From Planctomycetota bacterium (GTDB lineage Bacteria > Planctomycetota > UBA1135 > GCA-002686595), in the NCBI GenBank assembly GCA_016795325.1, contig JAEUHY010000050.1:1-64000 (forward strand): a stretch of 64,000 bases of DNA, in the 5' to 3' direction. How positions within the stretch are numbered: position 1 is the first letter of the stretch; each line of letters begins with the position of its first letter. Below, one piece after another: positions 18,347 to 25,701 of the stretch. The position numbers were made by a program, and so were the translations under genes. Below the pieces are notes generated by a model, which was not told the DNA's origin, made no database searches, and saw only the letters and a list, made by a program, of their open reading frames with translations.

Positions 18347-20422
18347 TTGGAAACCACCTTCCACTCCGTCCGCCGTCCCCGTGCGGTGTCCCTGGCCGCT
18401 GCCCTGCTGTTCGTGAGCGGCTCGACCGCCTTCGGACAGAGCCTGTTCTCGACCTCCGCGAACGTCATCGCCACGAGCGGCGACGCCGTGCCCGGAGCGC
18501 CCGTCGGTCAGACCTTCGGGGGAGTTTCCGTGTTGGACACGGGCGTACTCGCCGACGACGGTTCGATCTTCTTCCGCGGCCGCATCCTGGGCGGGACGGT
18601 TCCGACGGAGCGCGCGCTGTTCTACGGCAGCACCCGCGCGGGGCTGCAGATGGTCGTGCGCGGCGGCGACCCCGAGCCCTCGGGCACGATTCCGGGCGCC
18701 ACGCTGCTGAGCAGCACCGGGGCCTCGAGCGGTCTCTCCAGCAGCTACCGCATCTCGGGCAACGGGACGATGTTGTGGGCCTCGAGCCTGTTCGGCGGCG
18801 GCGTCACGGCGGCCAACGACACGGCCTACTACGTCGGCACGCCCGGAAACTTCTCGATCTGGATCCGCGAGGGCGACGCTGCGCCCGGAACCGTGGGCGC
18901 GACGCTCAGCTCGAGCTTCGGCTCGCTGAGCACGCAACAGAGCGGCGTCGACAACGCCGGCCGCGCCTGGGTTCTCTCGAACCTCGCCGGCGGCGACGTG
19001 GTCGGCACGACGAACAGCGAAGGACTCTTCACTGGGGTCGCAGGCGGCCTGATACTGGCGGCGCGTCGCGGAAACGCGGGCCCCGGCGGTGAACTGATCG
19101 CCGACCTCGCTCCCGGATTCATCGGGTTCATGAACAACTCGGGCCAGATCGTCTTCGACGTGTCGTACGTCATCGGCTCCGGCACGACGCCGGTCACCAC
19201 CGCGAACGACCGGGCGATCTGGATCTACACGCCGGGCGTCGGCAGCCAGGAACTGATTCGCGAGGGCGATCCGGTCACGGGCTTTGCGGGCCTCACCTAC
19301 CTGTCGAGCTCGAACTCGCCGTTCAACACCGGCGCTTCGAACTTCAACAACGCCGGCGAACTGGCGATCCGCGCGGACCTGAGCGACGGAACCGCCGCGA
19401 TCATCGTCGTGTCGCCGACCGGCGTGGACAGCGTGGTCGTGCGCCAAGGCGACCCCGTCGCTGCGATCCCGGGGGCGAGCTTCGGCACGTTCAACAACAC
19501 CAGCGTGACGCTCAACAACGCGGGCGACATCACGTTCCACTGCGCGCTGACGGGCTCTGTGACGACTGCCGACGACACGGCCATCTTCAGCACGGCCGGC
19601 GGTAGCGGGATCCAACTCGTCGCGCGCGAAGGCGGAGCTGGGCCCGGCACGCCGTGGACCTTCGGCAACATCAGCGGTCAGACGCAGATGCACAACGGCG
19701 CCGGCCAAGTGCTTTTCACCAACAGCATGCAGACCGGCGGCACGCCCGTGGGCGCGTACTGGATCTGGACGCCGGGCGTCGGACTCAAGCTCATGTCGGC
19801 CGACGGCGACTTGATCGAAGTGCAGCCCGGCGTGTTCAAGACGCTCAGCACCACCGGCGGGGTTCAGTTCACCAACTGCAACGGCCGCCCGCTGACGTAC
19901 CACGAAGACGGCCGCATCTCGCACCGCGCGAACTTCACCGACGGCTCCAGCGCGGTCCTGACCGTGATCTGCCCGCCGGTCTTCCCGCCGGTGAGCTACT
20001 GCACCGCCGGCACGACCAGCAACGGCTGCAACGCGACGATGGCCGCCAGCGGTTCGCCGAGCGTCGGCGCGACGTCCGGCTTCACGCTGAGCGCCAGCAA
20101 CGTCGAAGGCGACAAGCAGGGCTTGATCTTCTACAGCGTGAGCGGCCGCGCGAGCATCGTGTGGGCTTCGGGCAGCACGAGCTTCCTGTGCGTCAAGACG
20201 CCGACGCAGCGCACGGGCGCGCAGAGTGCGGGCGGCACGCCGGGCGCATGCGACGGAGCGCTGAGTGTCGACTGGCTCGCGTTCGTCGCGGCCAACCCGA
20301 GCGCCGAAGGCGCGCCGTTCAGCGCCGGCACGACCGTGAATGCGCAGGCCTGGTTCCGCGACCCGCCGGCGCCGAAGACGACGAACCTGAGCGACGGTCT
20401 CGAGTTCGTCACGCTTCCCTGA
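18347..20422 (+). CDS. exported NxxGxxAF tandem-repeat protein with C-terminal module (copy 2 of 3)
   Basis: About 691 residues from a TTG at 18347. I chose it because the signal peptide (SVRRPRAVSLAAALLFVSGSTAFGQ) follows directly, whereas the open frame upstream is Arg-rich and unlike a leader. The body consists of beta-propeller-like repeats with motifs such as NNAGELAIRA, LNNAGDITFHCAL and NNSGQIVFDV, alternating with IREGDPV or ARRGNAGPGG turns. This is the choice-of-anchor NxxGxxAF repeat type common in planctomycetes and myxobacteria. The last 141 residues are the YCT...WFRDP module. Location is probably the cell surface or secreted; function is unknown. The start codon is uncertain. 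Confidence 0.7.
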   Translation: METTFHSVRRPRAVSLAAALLFVSGSTAFGQSLFSTSANVIATSGDAVPGAPVGQTFGGVSVLDTGVLADDGSIFFRGRILGGTVPTERALFYGSTRAGLQMVVRGGDPEPSGTIPGATLLSSTGASSGLSSSYRISGNGTMLWASSLFGGGVTAANDTAYYVGTPGNFSIWIREGDAAPGTVGATLSSSFGSLSTQQSGVDNAGRAWVLSNLAGGDVVGTTNSEGLFTGVAGGLILAARRGNAGPGGELIADLAPGFIGFMNNSGQIVFDVSYVIGSGTTPVTTANDRAIWIYTPGVGSQELIREGDPVTGFAGLTYLSSSNSPFNTGASNFNNAGELAIRADLSDGTAAIIVVSPTGVDSVVVRQGDPVAAIPGASFGTFNNTSVTLNNAGDITFHCALTGSVTTADDTAIFSTAGGSGIQLVAREGGAGPGTPWTFGNISGQTQMHNGAGQVLFTNSMQTGGTPVGAYWIWTPGVGLKLMSADGDLIEVQPGVFKTLSTTGGVQFTNCNGRPLTYHEDGRISHRANFTDGSSAVLTVICPPVFPPVSYCTAGTTSNGCNATMAASGSPSVGATSGFTLSASNVEGDKQGLIFYSVSGRASIVWASGSTSFLCVKTPTQRTGAQSAGGTPGACDGALSVDWLAFVAANPSAEGAPFSAGTTVNAQAWFRDPPAPKTTNLSDGLEFVTLP
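19997..20419 (+). other. C-terminal YCT...WFRDP module, copy 2
   Basis: 141 codons. Shared residues with copy 3 include YCT-GTTSNGCNAT, SGxPSV, SGFTLS, KQGLI-Y, FLCVK-P-QRT, SGG, and AQ-WFRDPP followed by NLS. It is much closer to copy 3 than to copy 1. Confidence 0.75.
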
Positions 20423-20423
20423 G

Positions 20424-20800
20424 CCAGCGCTCGCTCGTTGAGCTCGGACACGACCGAGCCGCGCGCCACACCGCGCGGCTCCATCTTCGAAGGCAGCGCG
20501 ATCCCCGCGGGTCGCGCTGCCTTCTTTTCGTGAGTGGTGCGCTGACTCGCTGCAGCGTCTCGCGCCGCAACACTGCGTTCCCATGCGTGGGTCGACACTC
20601 GCTCTCGCATCCGAGAAATCCTCTCAAGCGCGGGACGCCTCAACGATTTTTTGAGACTCGTTTGCAATCTCGATTGCGCAAAAACCTGGGTCCGTGTTGC
20701 GGTGCTCGAAGTGGACGCCAGCAGCCGTTGAGAGGCTCCGTTGCGTCCGATGTCGCGGCGCCAGCGCGTCGCTCACCCCTAAAACGGACAAGGACCTGCC
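20424..20800. other. gene-free stretch holding a double hairpin
   Basis: No convincing gene. It contains the two hairpins listed separately and, near 20664-20677, a small palindrome GCAATC-TC-GATTGC. That palindrome sits in an AT-richer patch with T-runs and could be an operator for the acidic-protein gene downstream. I could not assign a clear promoter. Confidence 0.4.
20456..20528 (+). terminator. tandem terminator hairpins
   Basis: A first stem pairs GAGCCGCGCG (20456-20465) with 20472-20481. A second, perfect 12-bp stem pairs 20490-20501 with 20512-20523 and is followed by CTTTTC. The second has the form of an intrinsic terminator for the repeat-protein gene. Confidence 0.8.
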
Positions 20801-21640
20801 ATGAGCAACAACGAATTCTTCCCCCAGCAATCCGGCGCTCAACAACCCAAGGACGGCAAGCTCGCCGGCCGTGAAGCAGCGTGGATCCTGAGCCTGACGG
20901 CCCTGGCGTTCACGCCCTCGCTCGCCGGCGCCAGCGTGTTGAACCCTGAAAACGCCAATGCCTCTCAGCAGCAGACGGCTGAGGCACTGCCCGCCGTCGA
21001 AGACGTTCTGCCGATTCCGATCGAGCCGGACGTGGACGACGGCGACCAGGGTGATGAAGGCAACGAGAACAACGAGAACGACGAGGGCGACGAGAACGAC
21101 GAAGACGACGAGAACAACGAGGGCGATGAAGGCGACGAAGCGCCGCCCGCTGGCGACGAAGGCAACGAGGGTGACGAGGACAACGAAGGCGACGAAGCCG
21201 ACGAGGGCAACGAGGACAACGAGGGCGACGAGCGCGACGAGGGGGATGAGGGCGACGAGAAGAACGAGGACAACGAAGACAACGAGGACGATGAGGGGAA
21301 CGAGAACGACGAAGACGACGAGAACAACGAGGGCGACGAGGGCAACGAAGGGCCTCCGGGCGGCGATGAGAACGACGAGGACGATGAGGGCGTCGAAGGC
21401 GACGAAGGCGACGAGAACAACGAAGGCGATGAGAACAACGAAGACAACGAGGGCGATGAGGGCGACGAGAACGACGAGGACAACGAAGGCGACGAGAACG
21501 ACGAGCACGATGAGGGCGACGAGAAGAACGAAGGCGATGAAGGCAACGAGGACGACGAGGGCGACGAGACCATCGAGCCCGTCGATCCGGTCGAGCCCGT
21601 GATCCCCGTCGCGGAGAACAGCGCCAACACCACGGCGTAG
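20801..21640 (+). CDS. highly acidic tripeptide-repeat protein
   Basis: 279 residues, ATG preceded by an AAGGA-type site. The N-terminus is polar, with one hydrophobic segment (AAWILSLTALAFTPSLAGASV, about 27-47) that could be a signal or anchor. Residues 84-256 are 55 tripeptides of the form (G/N/D)(D/N)E, so that every third residue is Glu. They are broken only by two four-residue proline turns, APPA and GPPG. The C-terminus is Pro/Val-rich (EPVDPVEPVIPV). About three in five residues in the repeat are Asp or Glu, so it must be disordered or metal-bound. A role in binding Ca2+ or other cations at the cell surface is possible. I know no family with this pattern. Confidence 0.65.
   Translation: MSNNEFFPQQSGAQQPKDGKLAGREAAWILSLTALAFTPSLAGASVLNPENANASQQQTAEALPAVEDVLPIPIEPDVDDGDQGDEGNENNENDEGDENDEDDENNEGDEGDEAPPAGDEGNEGDEDNEGDEADEGNEDNEGDERDEGDEGDEKNEDNEDNEDDEGNENDEDDENNEGDEGNEGPPGGDENDEDDEGVEGDEGDENNEGDENNEDNEGDEGDENDEDNEGDENDEHDEGDEKNEGDEGNEDDEGDETIEPVDPVEPVIPVAENSANTTA
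21050..21568 (+). repeat. 9-bp in-frame repeat encoding xxE tripeptides
   Basis: Units such as GGCGACGAG, AACGACGAG and GACAACGAA run in blocks of 10, 22 and 23 units separated by two 12-bp proline-coding spacers. Synonymous changes (GAG/GAA, GAC/GAT) are scattered throughout, so the array is not a freshly expanded minisatellite. Confidence 0.9.
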
Positions 21641-21975
21641 TTCGCTCGGGCGATGAGGCGGCTGGCGATTGCCGGCCGCCTCGTGCGCACCGCTGAGCCC
21701 AAGTGGCGCACCGGCGGCGCGCACTCGCCTTTGCGTCTGTTCCTGCATCGCGCAGGCGCGTCGATCTGCGCCTGCGCGACCGACCCGAATCCGCCAGCGC
21801 GCACCAGGTCGAAACTCGGATCGCCAGCGCGCTCGCCGTCAGCCGTCTCAAAGCACGCACCGTTCTCTCTGCGCGGCGACGCCGAGGAGTCCAGTCGCTG
21901 CGGCCCTAGTGCGCGTTAACTCACCAAGCAAAGTCGGCCCCAAAAACCGTCGCCGGCCACTCAAGGCCCCCAGCC
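21641..21975. other. gene-free stretch
   Basis: Short open frames here have no family features or ribosome sites. A hairpin GAGGCGGC/GCCGCCTC (21655-21662 with 21675-21682) directly follows the acidic-protein stop and may end its transcript, but it lacks a T-run. The rest presumably holds the promoter of the oxygenase gene, which I cannot pinpoint. Confidence 0.4.
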
Positions 21976-22632
21976 ATGCTTCAAGACACGCTCAAGCTGG
22001 TTCAGTTCGCCTACTTCCCCAGTCTGGTGTTTCAGTTCGACGTGCCGGACGCGCCGTCGCTGAACGATCAGCTTCTCGACGCCATCCAGCGTGTGCGCGA
22101 GCAGGACCAGCAGGGCGTCTCCAAGTCGAACTACCGCGATCTCGGCGGTTGGCACAGCAAGGAGAACCTGCACAAGCGCGCGGAATTCGAGAGTATCGTT
22201 CGCCACGTCGAGGCCGCGGGCGAGCAGATCTCCTCGGAGCTTGCGTACCACCGCGACTACGCGATCCGCATCGGCACGATGTGGTCGATCGTCAACGGCC
22301 CGGGCGCGGTGAACCTCTCGCACGTGCACCCCGGCTGCCTGTGGAGCGGCGTGTACTACGTGCGCGCGCCGGCCGGGTGTGGAAAGATCTCCTTCACCGA
22401 CCCGCGCACGGCCAACGTCATGCACAAAGCGGTCTTCGACCCGCAGCGCAAGGCGCCCAAGAAGTGTTGGACCAAGGTGAGCTTCACACCGACGGCAGGA
22501 CGCATGCTGATTTTTCCCAGTTGGCTCTACCACTCGGTGGCGCCCAATCTTGCGGACGCCCGCGAGGGCGGCGGCGAGCGAGTGATCATCAGCTTCAACC
22601 TCTCGCAGCAGCGCATGCGGAGCGCGCGCTGA
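21976..22632 (+). CDS. TIGR02466-like 2-oxoglutarate/iron oxygenase family protein
   Basis: 218 residues. It matches the TIGR02466 group of putative Fe(II)/2-oxoglutarate oxygenases. Visible landmarks are WSIVNGPGAVNLSHVHPGCLWSGVYYV, with candidate metal ligands in H-x-H, then ISFTDPR, and the distal His in FPSWLYHSVAPN followed by RVIISFNL. These enzymes hydroxylate proteins or small molecules; the substrate of this group is unknown. The downstream membrane-anchored protein starts one base after its stop, so the two are probably co-translated. No signal peptide: cytoplasmic. Confidence 0.75.
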   Translation: MLQDTLKLVQFAYFPSLVFQFDVPDAPSLNDQLLDAIQRVREQDQQGVSKSNYRDLGGWHSKENLHKRAEFESIVRHVEAAGEQISSELAYHRDYAIRIGTMWSIVNGPGAVNLSHVHPGCLWSGVYYVRAPAGCGKISFTDPRTANVMHKAVFDPQRKAPKKCWTKVSFTPTAGRMLIFPSWLYHSVAPNLADAREGGGERVIISFNLSQQRMRSAR

Positions 22633-22633
22633 G

Positions 22634-24571
22634 ATGGCGCTGAGCGCGAGTGCGGCGCGACGTTCGCGAGCGTGGTTGGCGCTCGCCGGCCTGCTCGCCG
22701 TCGGGGCGGTCCTGCTGCTGCTCATGCGGTTCGACTCGACGAGCGGCGCCGAGGCGACTTCGGACAGCACGGCGCGAAGCGCGGACGTCGAGCCGACGGG
22801 CTCCGTCGCGCCTGTCGCGACGGAGCAAGGCCACGAAGCCGCTGCTCCGCACACGAACGCCGAGTCGTCAGCGCGAACCGCGGCTGCCCTGCCTGCGTCG
22901 ACTGCCCAAACGCTGAGCGACGTCACCGGTTCGCTGGTGATCGACGATCCCGAACGAGGCGAAGTGCGGGACGCCAGCGGCGAGTTGCGCGTGCACGCGG
23001 CGCCGCGCACAGCCGAGGCGCTCGTCACACTGCCGTACGAAGGCGGCGCGCTCGATTTGAGTCGTTTGCCGCCGGGCTCGTATCGCATCGAGAGCGGCTA
23101 CTCGCTCGGCGCGGAAGGGCCGCGTCCGGTCGTGTTCGACGAGCCGTTGTTCGAACTGCGCTCCGGCGCGCCGCTTGTGCTCCGCGGCCGGCACCTGCCC
23201 GCGAGTCGGCTGCGTGTCGTCGACGCACGCACGGGCCTCGAGCTCACGCGCGTGAGCGTGTTGCCACGCCTCGAAGCGCACGGCGGCCCGCAGGACAGCC
23301 ATCCCGGCCCGCACTTTCCCTCGTCCTACTGCACGCGCGCCGCGCCTTCGCCGGTGCGTTTGCCGCACGCCGCGGGGACGCGCCCGTACTGGGTGACAGC
23401 GGAGGGCCACGCGTGGAGCTTCGTCAACGTCGATCACGACGCCGGCGGCGAGCGCGAAGTGCGGCTCGAGCCCGCGGGTCGACTCGAGGTGCAGGTCCTG
23501 GGCTTCGAGCCGGACTGCGACGTTCAACTGCGCGTCTACGCGCGCGGCGTCGAGCGCGCGGCGGCTTCCGCGGTGCTGAACGAAGGTGGGCGGCAGGCCT
23601 TCAGCGGACTGGCGATCGGTATCTACGAGGTGCGCGCGGAGATCGGCGCGCCCGGAGAAACGATGCGCGTGCTCGGAGGGAGCCGCGTGGAGGTCCACGC
23701 GCAGAAGACCAGCCACGTTTCGGTGGAGCTCTCCAACGAGTCCGTGCCCGCCGCGGTGCTGGTGAGCGGCGAGCTGCGCCTGCCGCCCGCCGCCGCGGCG
23801 TTGGTCGACCTTGCGCTCGACGTGCGCCCCGCGGACGGTCCCGCGCTTCGCCGAGGCGACATCAAGCGCATCTCGCGCGCCGCGATGAGCATCGGACCGC
23901 GAGGCGAGACGCTCCGCTGGACGGCGGATCACCTCACGCCCGGCAGTTACGTCTTCACCGTCGCGCCGATGCAGTACGCCGTCGTCGTCGAAGTGCCGCG
24001 CGGGTCGCTCGAGAACGTGTGCATCGTCGTGCCCGAGCTGGAGAGCGTGCTCGTCTGCGCGCGCGACGCACGCTCGCGCCAGCCGGTCGCCGATGCGCGT
24101 CTGCGCTGGGCTCGCGCCGCGCCGCAGAGCGCTTCCGCTCGAGCTTGGCTCGAGTCGAGTTTCGACGCCCAGTCTGGCTGCGTGAGCCTCGCAGTGCCGC
24201 GCGGGGAGTTGTCGCTCATCGCGAGCAGTCCCACGCACGCCGAACTCCGACTCGAGCTCATCGTCGGTTCCGGCGACAACGCTGTTGCGCTCGAGCTCGA
24301 GCCGCGCATTCCGCGCGAGATCCTTCTGCGCGAGCGGGACACGCTGATTCCCTGGCCGCCGTCCGCGATCTGCGACGTGCGCAGTCTCGGCGCCGAGCGG
24401 GGTGAGCCGTGCGAACGCGCCGCCAGCGGCGAGATGCGCGCATACTTCGGCGAACCGGGCCTGTACGAGATCACGGTCGGTCCGCTCGATGGCTTCCGTC
24501 AGCCCGATCCGCTGGTCGTTGCGATCGACCTGGCTTCGCGCGCACCGATCGTCGTGCAGCTCGTGCGCTGA
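22634..24571 (+). CDS. membrane-anchored protein of unknown function
   Basis: 645 residues. A single N-terminal helix (LALAGLLAVGAVLLLLM, about 15-31) is followed by a Ser/Thr/Ala-rich linker to about 95. A long beta-rich region then has repeated short domains with LPPGSYRIESGY, LAIGIYEVRAE, LTPGSYVFTVAP and EPGLYEITVGP. These 'xxPGxYxxxV' ends are typical of carboxypeptidase-regulatory-like or transthyretin-like beta domains, and I count at least four. No catalytic motif. It is probably exposed outside the inner membrane and may act with the oxygenase encoded directly upstream; that link rests on gene order only. Confidence 0.6.
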   Translation: MALSASAARRSRAWLALAGLLAVGAVLLLLMRFDSTSGAEATSDSTARSADVEPTGSVAPVATEQGHEAAAPHTNAESSARTAAALPASTAQTLSDVTGSLVIDDPERGEVRDASGELRVHAAPRTAEALVTLPYEGGALDLSRLPPGSYRIESGYSLGAEGPRPVVFDEPLFELRSGAPLVLRGRHLPASRLRVVDARTGLELTRVSVLPRLEAHGGPQDSHPGPHFPSSYCTRAAPSPVRLPHAAGTRPYWVTAEGHAWSFVNVDHDAGGEREVRLEPAGRLEVQVLGFEPDCDVQLRVYARGVERAAASAVLNEGGRQAFSGLAIGIYEVRAEIGAPGETMRVLGGSRVEVHAQKTSHVSVELSNESVPAAVLVSGELRLPPAAAALVDLALDVRPADGPALRRGDIKRISRAAMSIGPRGETLRWTADHLTPGSYVFTVAPMQYAVVVEVPRGSLENVCIVVPELESVLVCARDARSRQPVADARLRWARAAPQSASARAWLESSFDAQSGCVSLAVPRGELSLIASSPTHAELRLELIVGSGDNAVALELEPRIPREILLRERDTLIPWPPSAICDVRSLGAERGEPCERAASGEMRAYFGEPGLYEITVGPLDGFRQPDPLVVAIDLASRAPIVVQLVR

Positions 24572-24599
24572 GGGCCGAGCGGAGTGCGCGTCCGCGCAA

Positions 24600-25541
24600 C
24601 TACTTCGCGCGCGGAGCGAGCTCCAGCCAGCGCTGTGCTCGCAGATCGAAGGCCTCCAGGATGCGCGCGTCGTCGCGCGCGATGTCCATGCCCCCGAGGA
24701 TCCACAACTTGCCGTCCCAAACGGCCGTGGCGGGCATCGCGAGCGTTGAACCCGACTTGGCCAGTTCCCGCCACGCGCCCTCGGCGGCGTCGAAACGCCA
24801 GCCGCCGTTCTCGCCGAACACGTAGAGCGTTTCGCCGACCACGGTGTGCGCGCTGAACTTCGCCCACAGACCATCCGGCGGAGCGGGGAGCGCGCGCCAG
24901 CCGCTCGCGCTGCGCACCCAGTGCTCGCGTTGGACTTCGAACTTCTCTCCGTCGAGTCCGCCGATCACGTGCAGCTCACCGCGCAGCGCGTGGACGAGGT
25001 GGAAGTGGTCATCCTTGGTGAAGCTCGGCGGCGGCGGCTCGGCGTGCACGGCGCCGTCCTTCACGTCGACGACCCACAGCCCGGACTCCGCCGCGCCGTA
25101 GCCTCCGAGCACGAACAACTTGCCCTCCAGCGCAGCAGCGCCGAAGTGCGAGCGCGGCAGCTTGCCGGGCGGCGTCACTTCGACCCACACGTCGGCCTTC
25201 GCGTCGTAGCGCTCGACGTCGGCGCCGATCGCGTACACCACTCCGGCGATGACCGCGGATCCCGAGAACGCCATTTCGCGGCGCAGATCGGCGCGCCGTG
25301 TCCACTGTGTTGCTCCCGGCGCCAGCCACCAAGTTTGCCGGCTCTCGCGGTCCGCGGCGCGTGCGTCGCCGAAACCTCCGAAGCTCAACAGGCCTCCGTC
25401 GAGCGGCTCGACGCGGTGGCCGTGGCGTTCGCGCGGCAGCGCGACCGGCCAGGTCGGCGTCGACGCCTCGCTTGCGGCGGCTTGCGCGTTCGCGACCTTC
25501 CCAGCGATCTCCAACGCGGCGACAAGCGCGAGTAACAGCAT
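24600..25541 (-). CDS. exported kelch-repeat protein
   Basis: 313 residues. I chose ATG 25541 because a signal peptide (MLLLALVAALEIAGKVANAQA) follows. About five to six kelch motifs make a beta-propeller, with GG doublets and spaced aromatic residues: LLSFGGFGD, LFVLGGYGAAESGLWVVD, LHVIGGLDGEKF, LYVFGENGGWRFD, LWILGGMDIARDDARI. Kelch propellers bind proteins or sugars; some bacterial ones are mutarotases, but the residues needed cannot be judged here. It converges with the preceding membrane-protein gene and diverges from the module protein downstream. Confidence 0.75.
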   Translation of the reverse strand: MLLLALVAALEIAGKVANAQAAASEASTPTWPVALPRERHGHRVEPLDGGLLSFGGFGDARAADRESRQTWWLAPGATQWTRRADLRREMAFSGSAVIAGVVYAIGADVERYDAKADVWVEVTPPGKLPRSHFGAAALEGKLFVLGGYGAAESGLWVVDVKDGAVHAEPPPPSFTKDDHFHLVHALRGELHVIGGLDGEKFEVQREHWVRSASGWRALPAPPDGLWAKFSAHTVVGETLYVFGENGGWRFDAAEGAWRELAKSGSTLAMPATAVWDGKLWILGGMDIARDDARILEAFDLRAQRWLELAPRAK

Positions 25542-25701
25542 GCGCCGAGCGTAGCGCGCGGACTCGCCTTCAGCGGCGGAAGGCCGCGAGAGCCCGGCGC
25601 GAATTCTCGAAATCTCGTCCTCCTGGGATACCGCTGCAGCAAGCACCCAGTGAGCGCGCCGGACGCGCGCCACTACCCAGTTTCTCATCCGAGGTGCTCT
25701 C

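Noticed and set aside
20624..21748. Minus-strand frame encoding a long run of Val, Leu, Phe and Ala, looking like a polytopic membrane protein
   Set aside because: It is the antisense of the acidic xxE repeat: GAG/GAC codons read backwards give hydrophobic residues. The sense frame has a ribosome site and a regular repeat.
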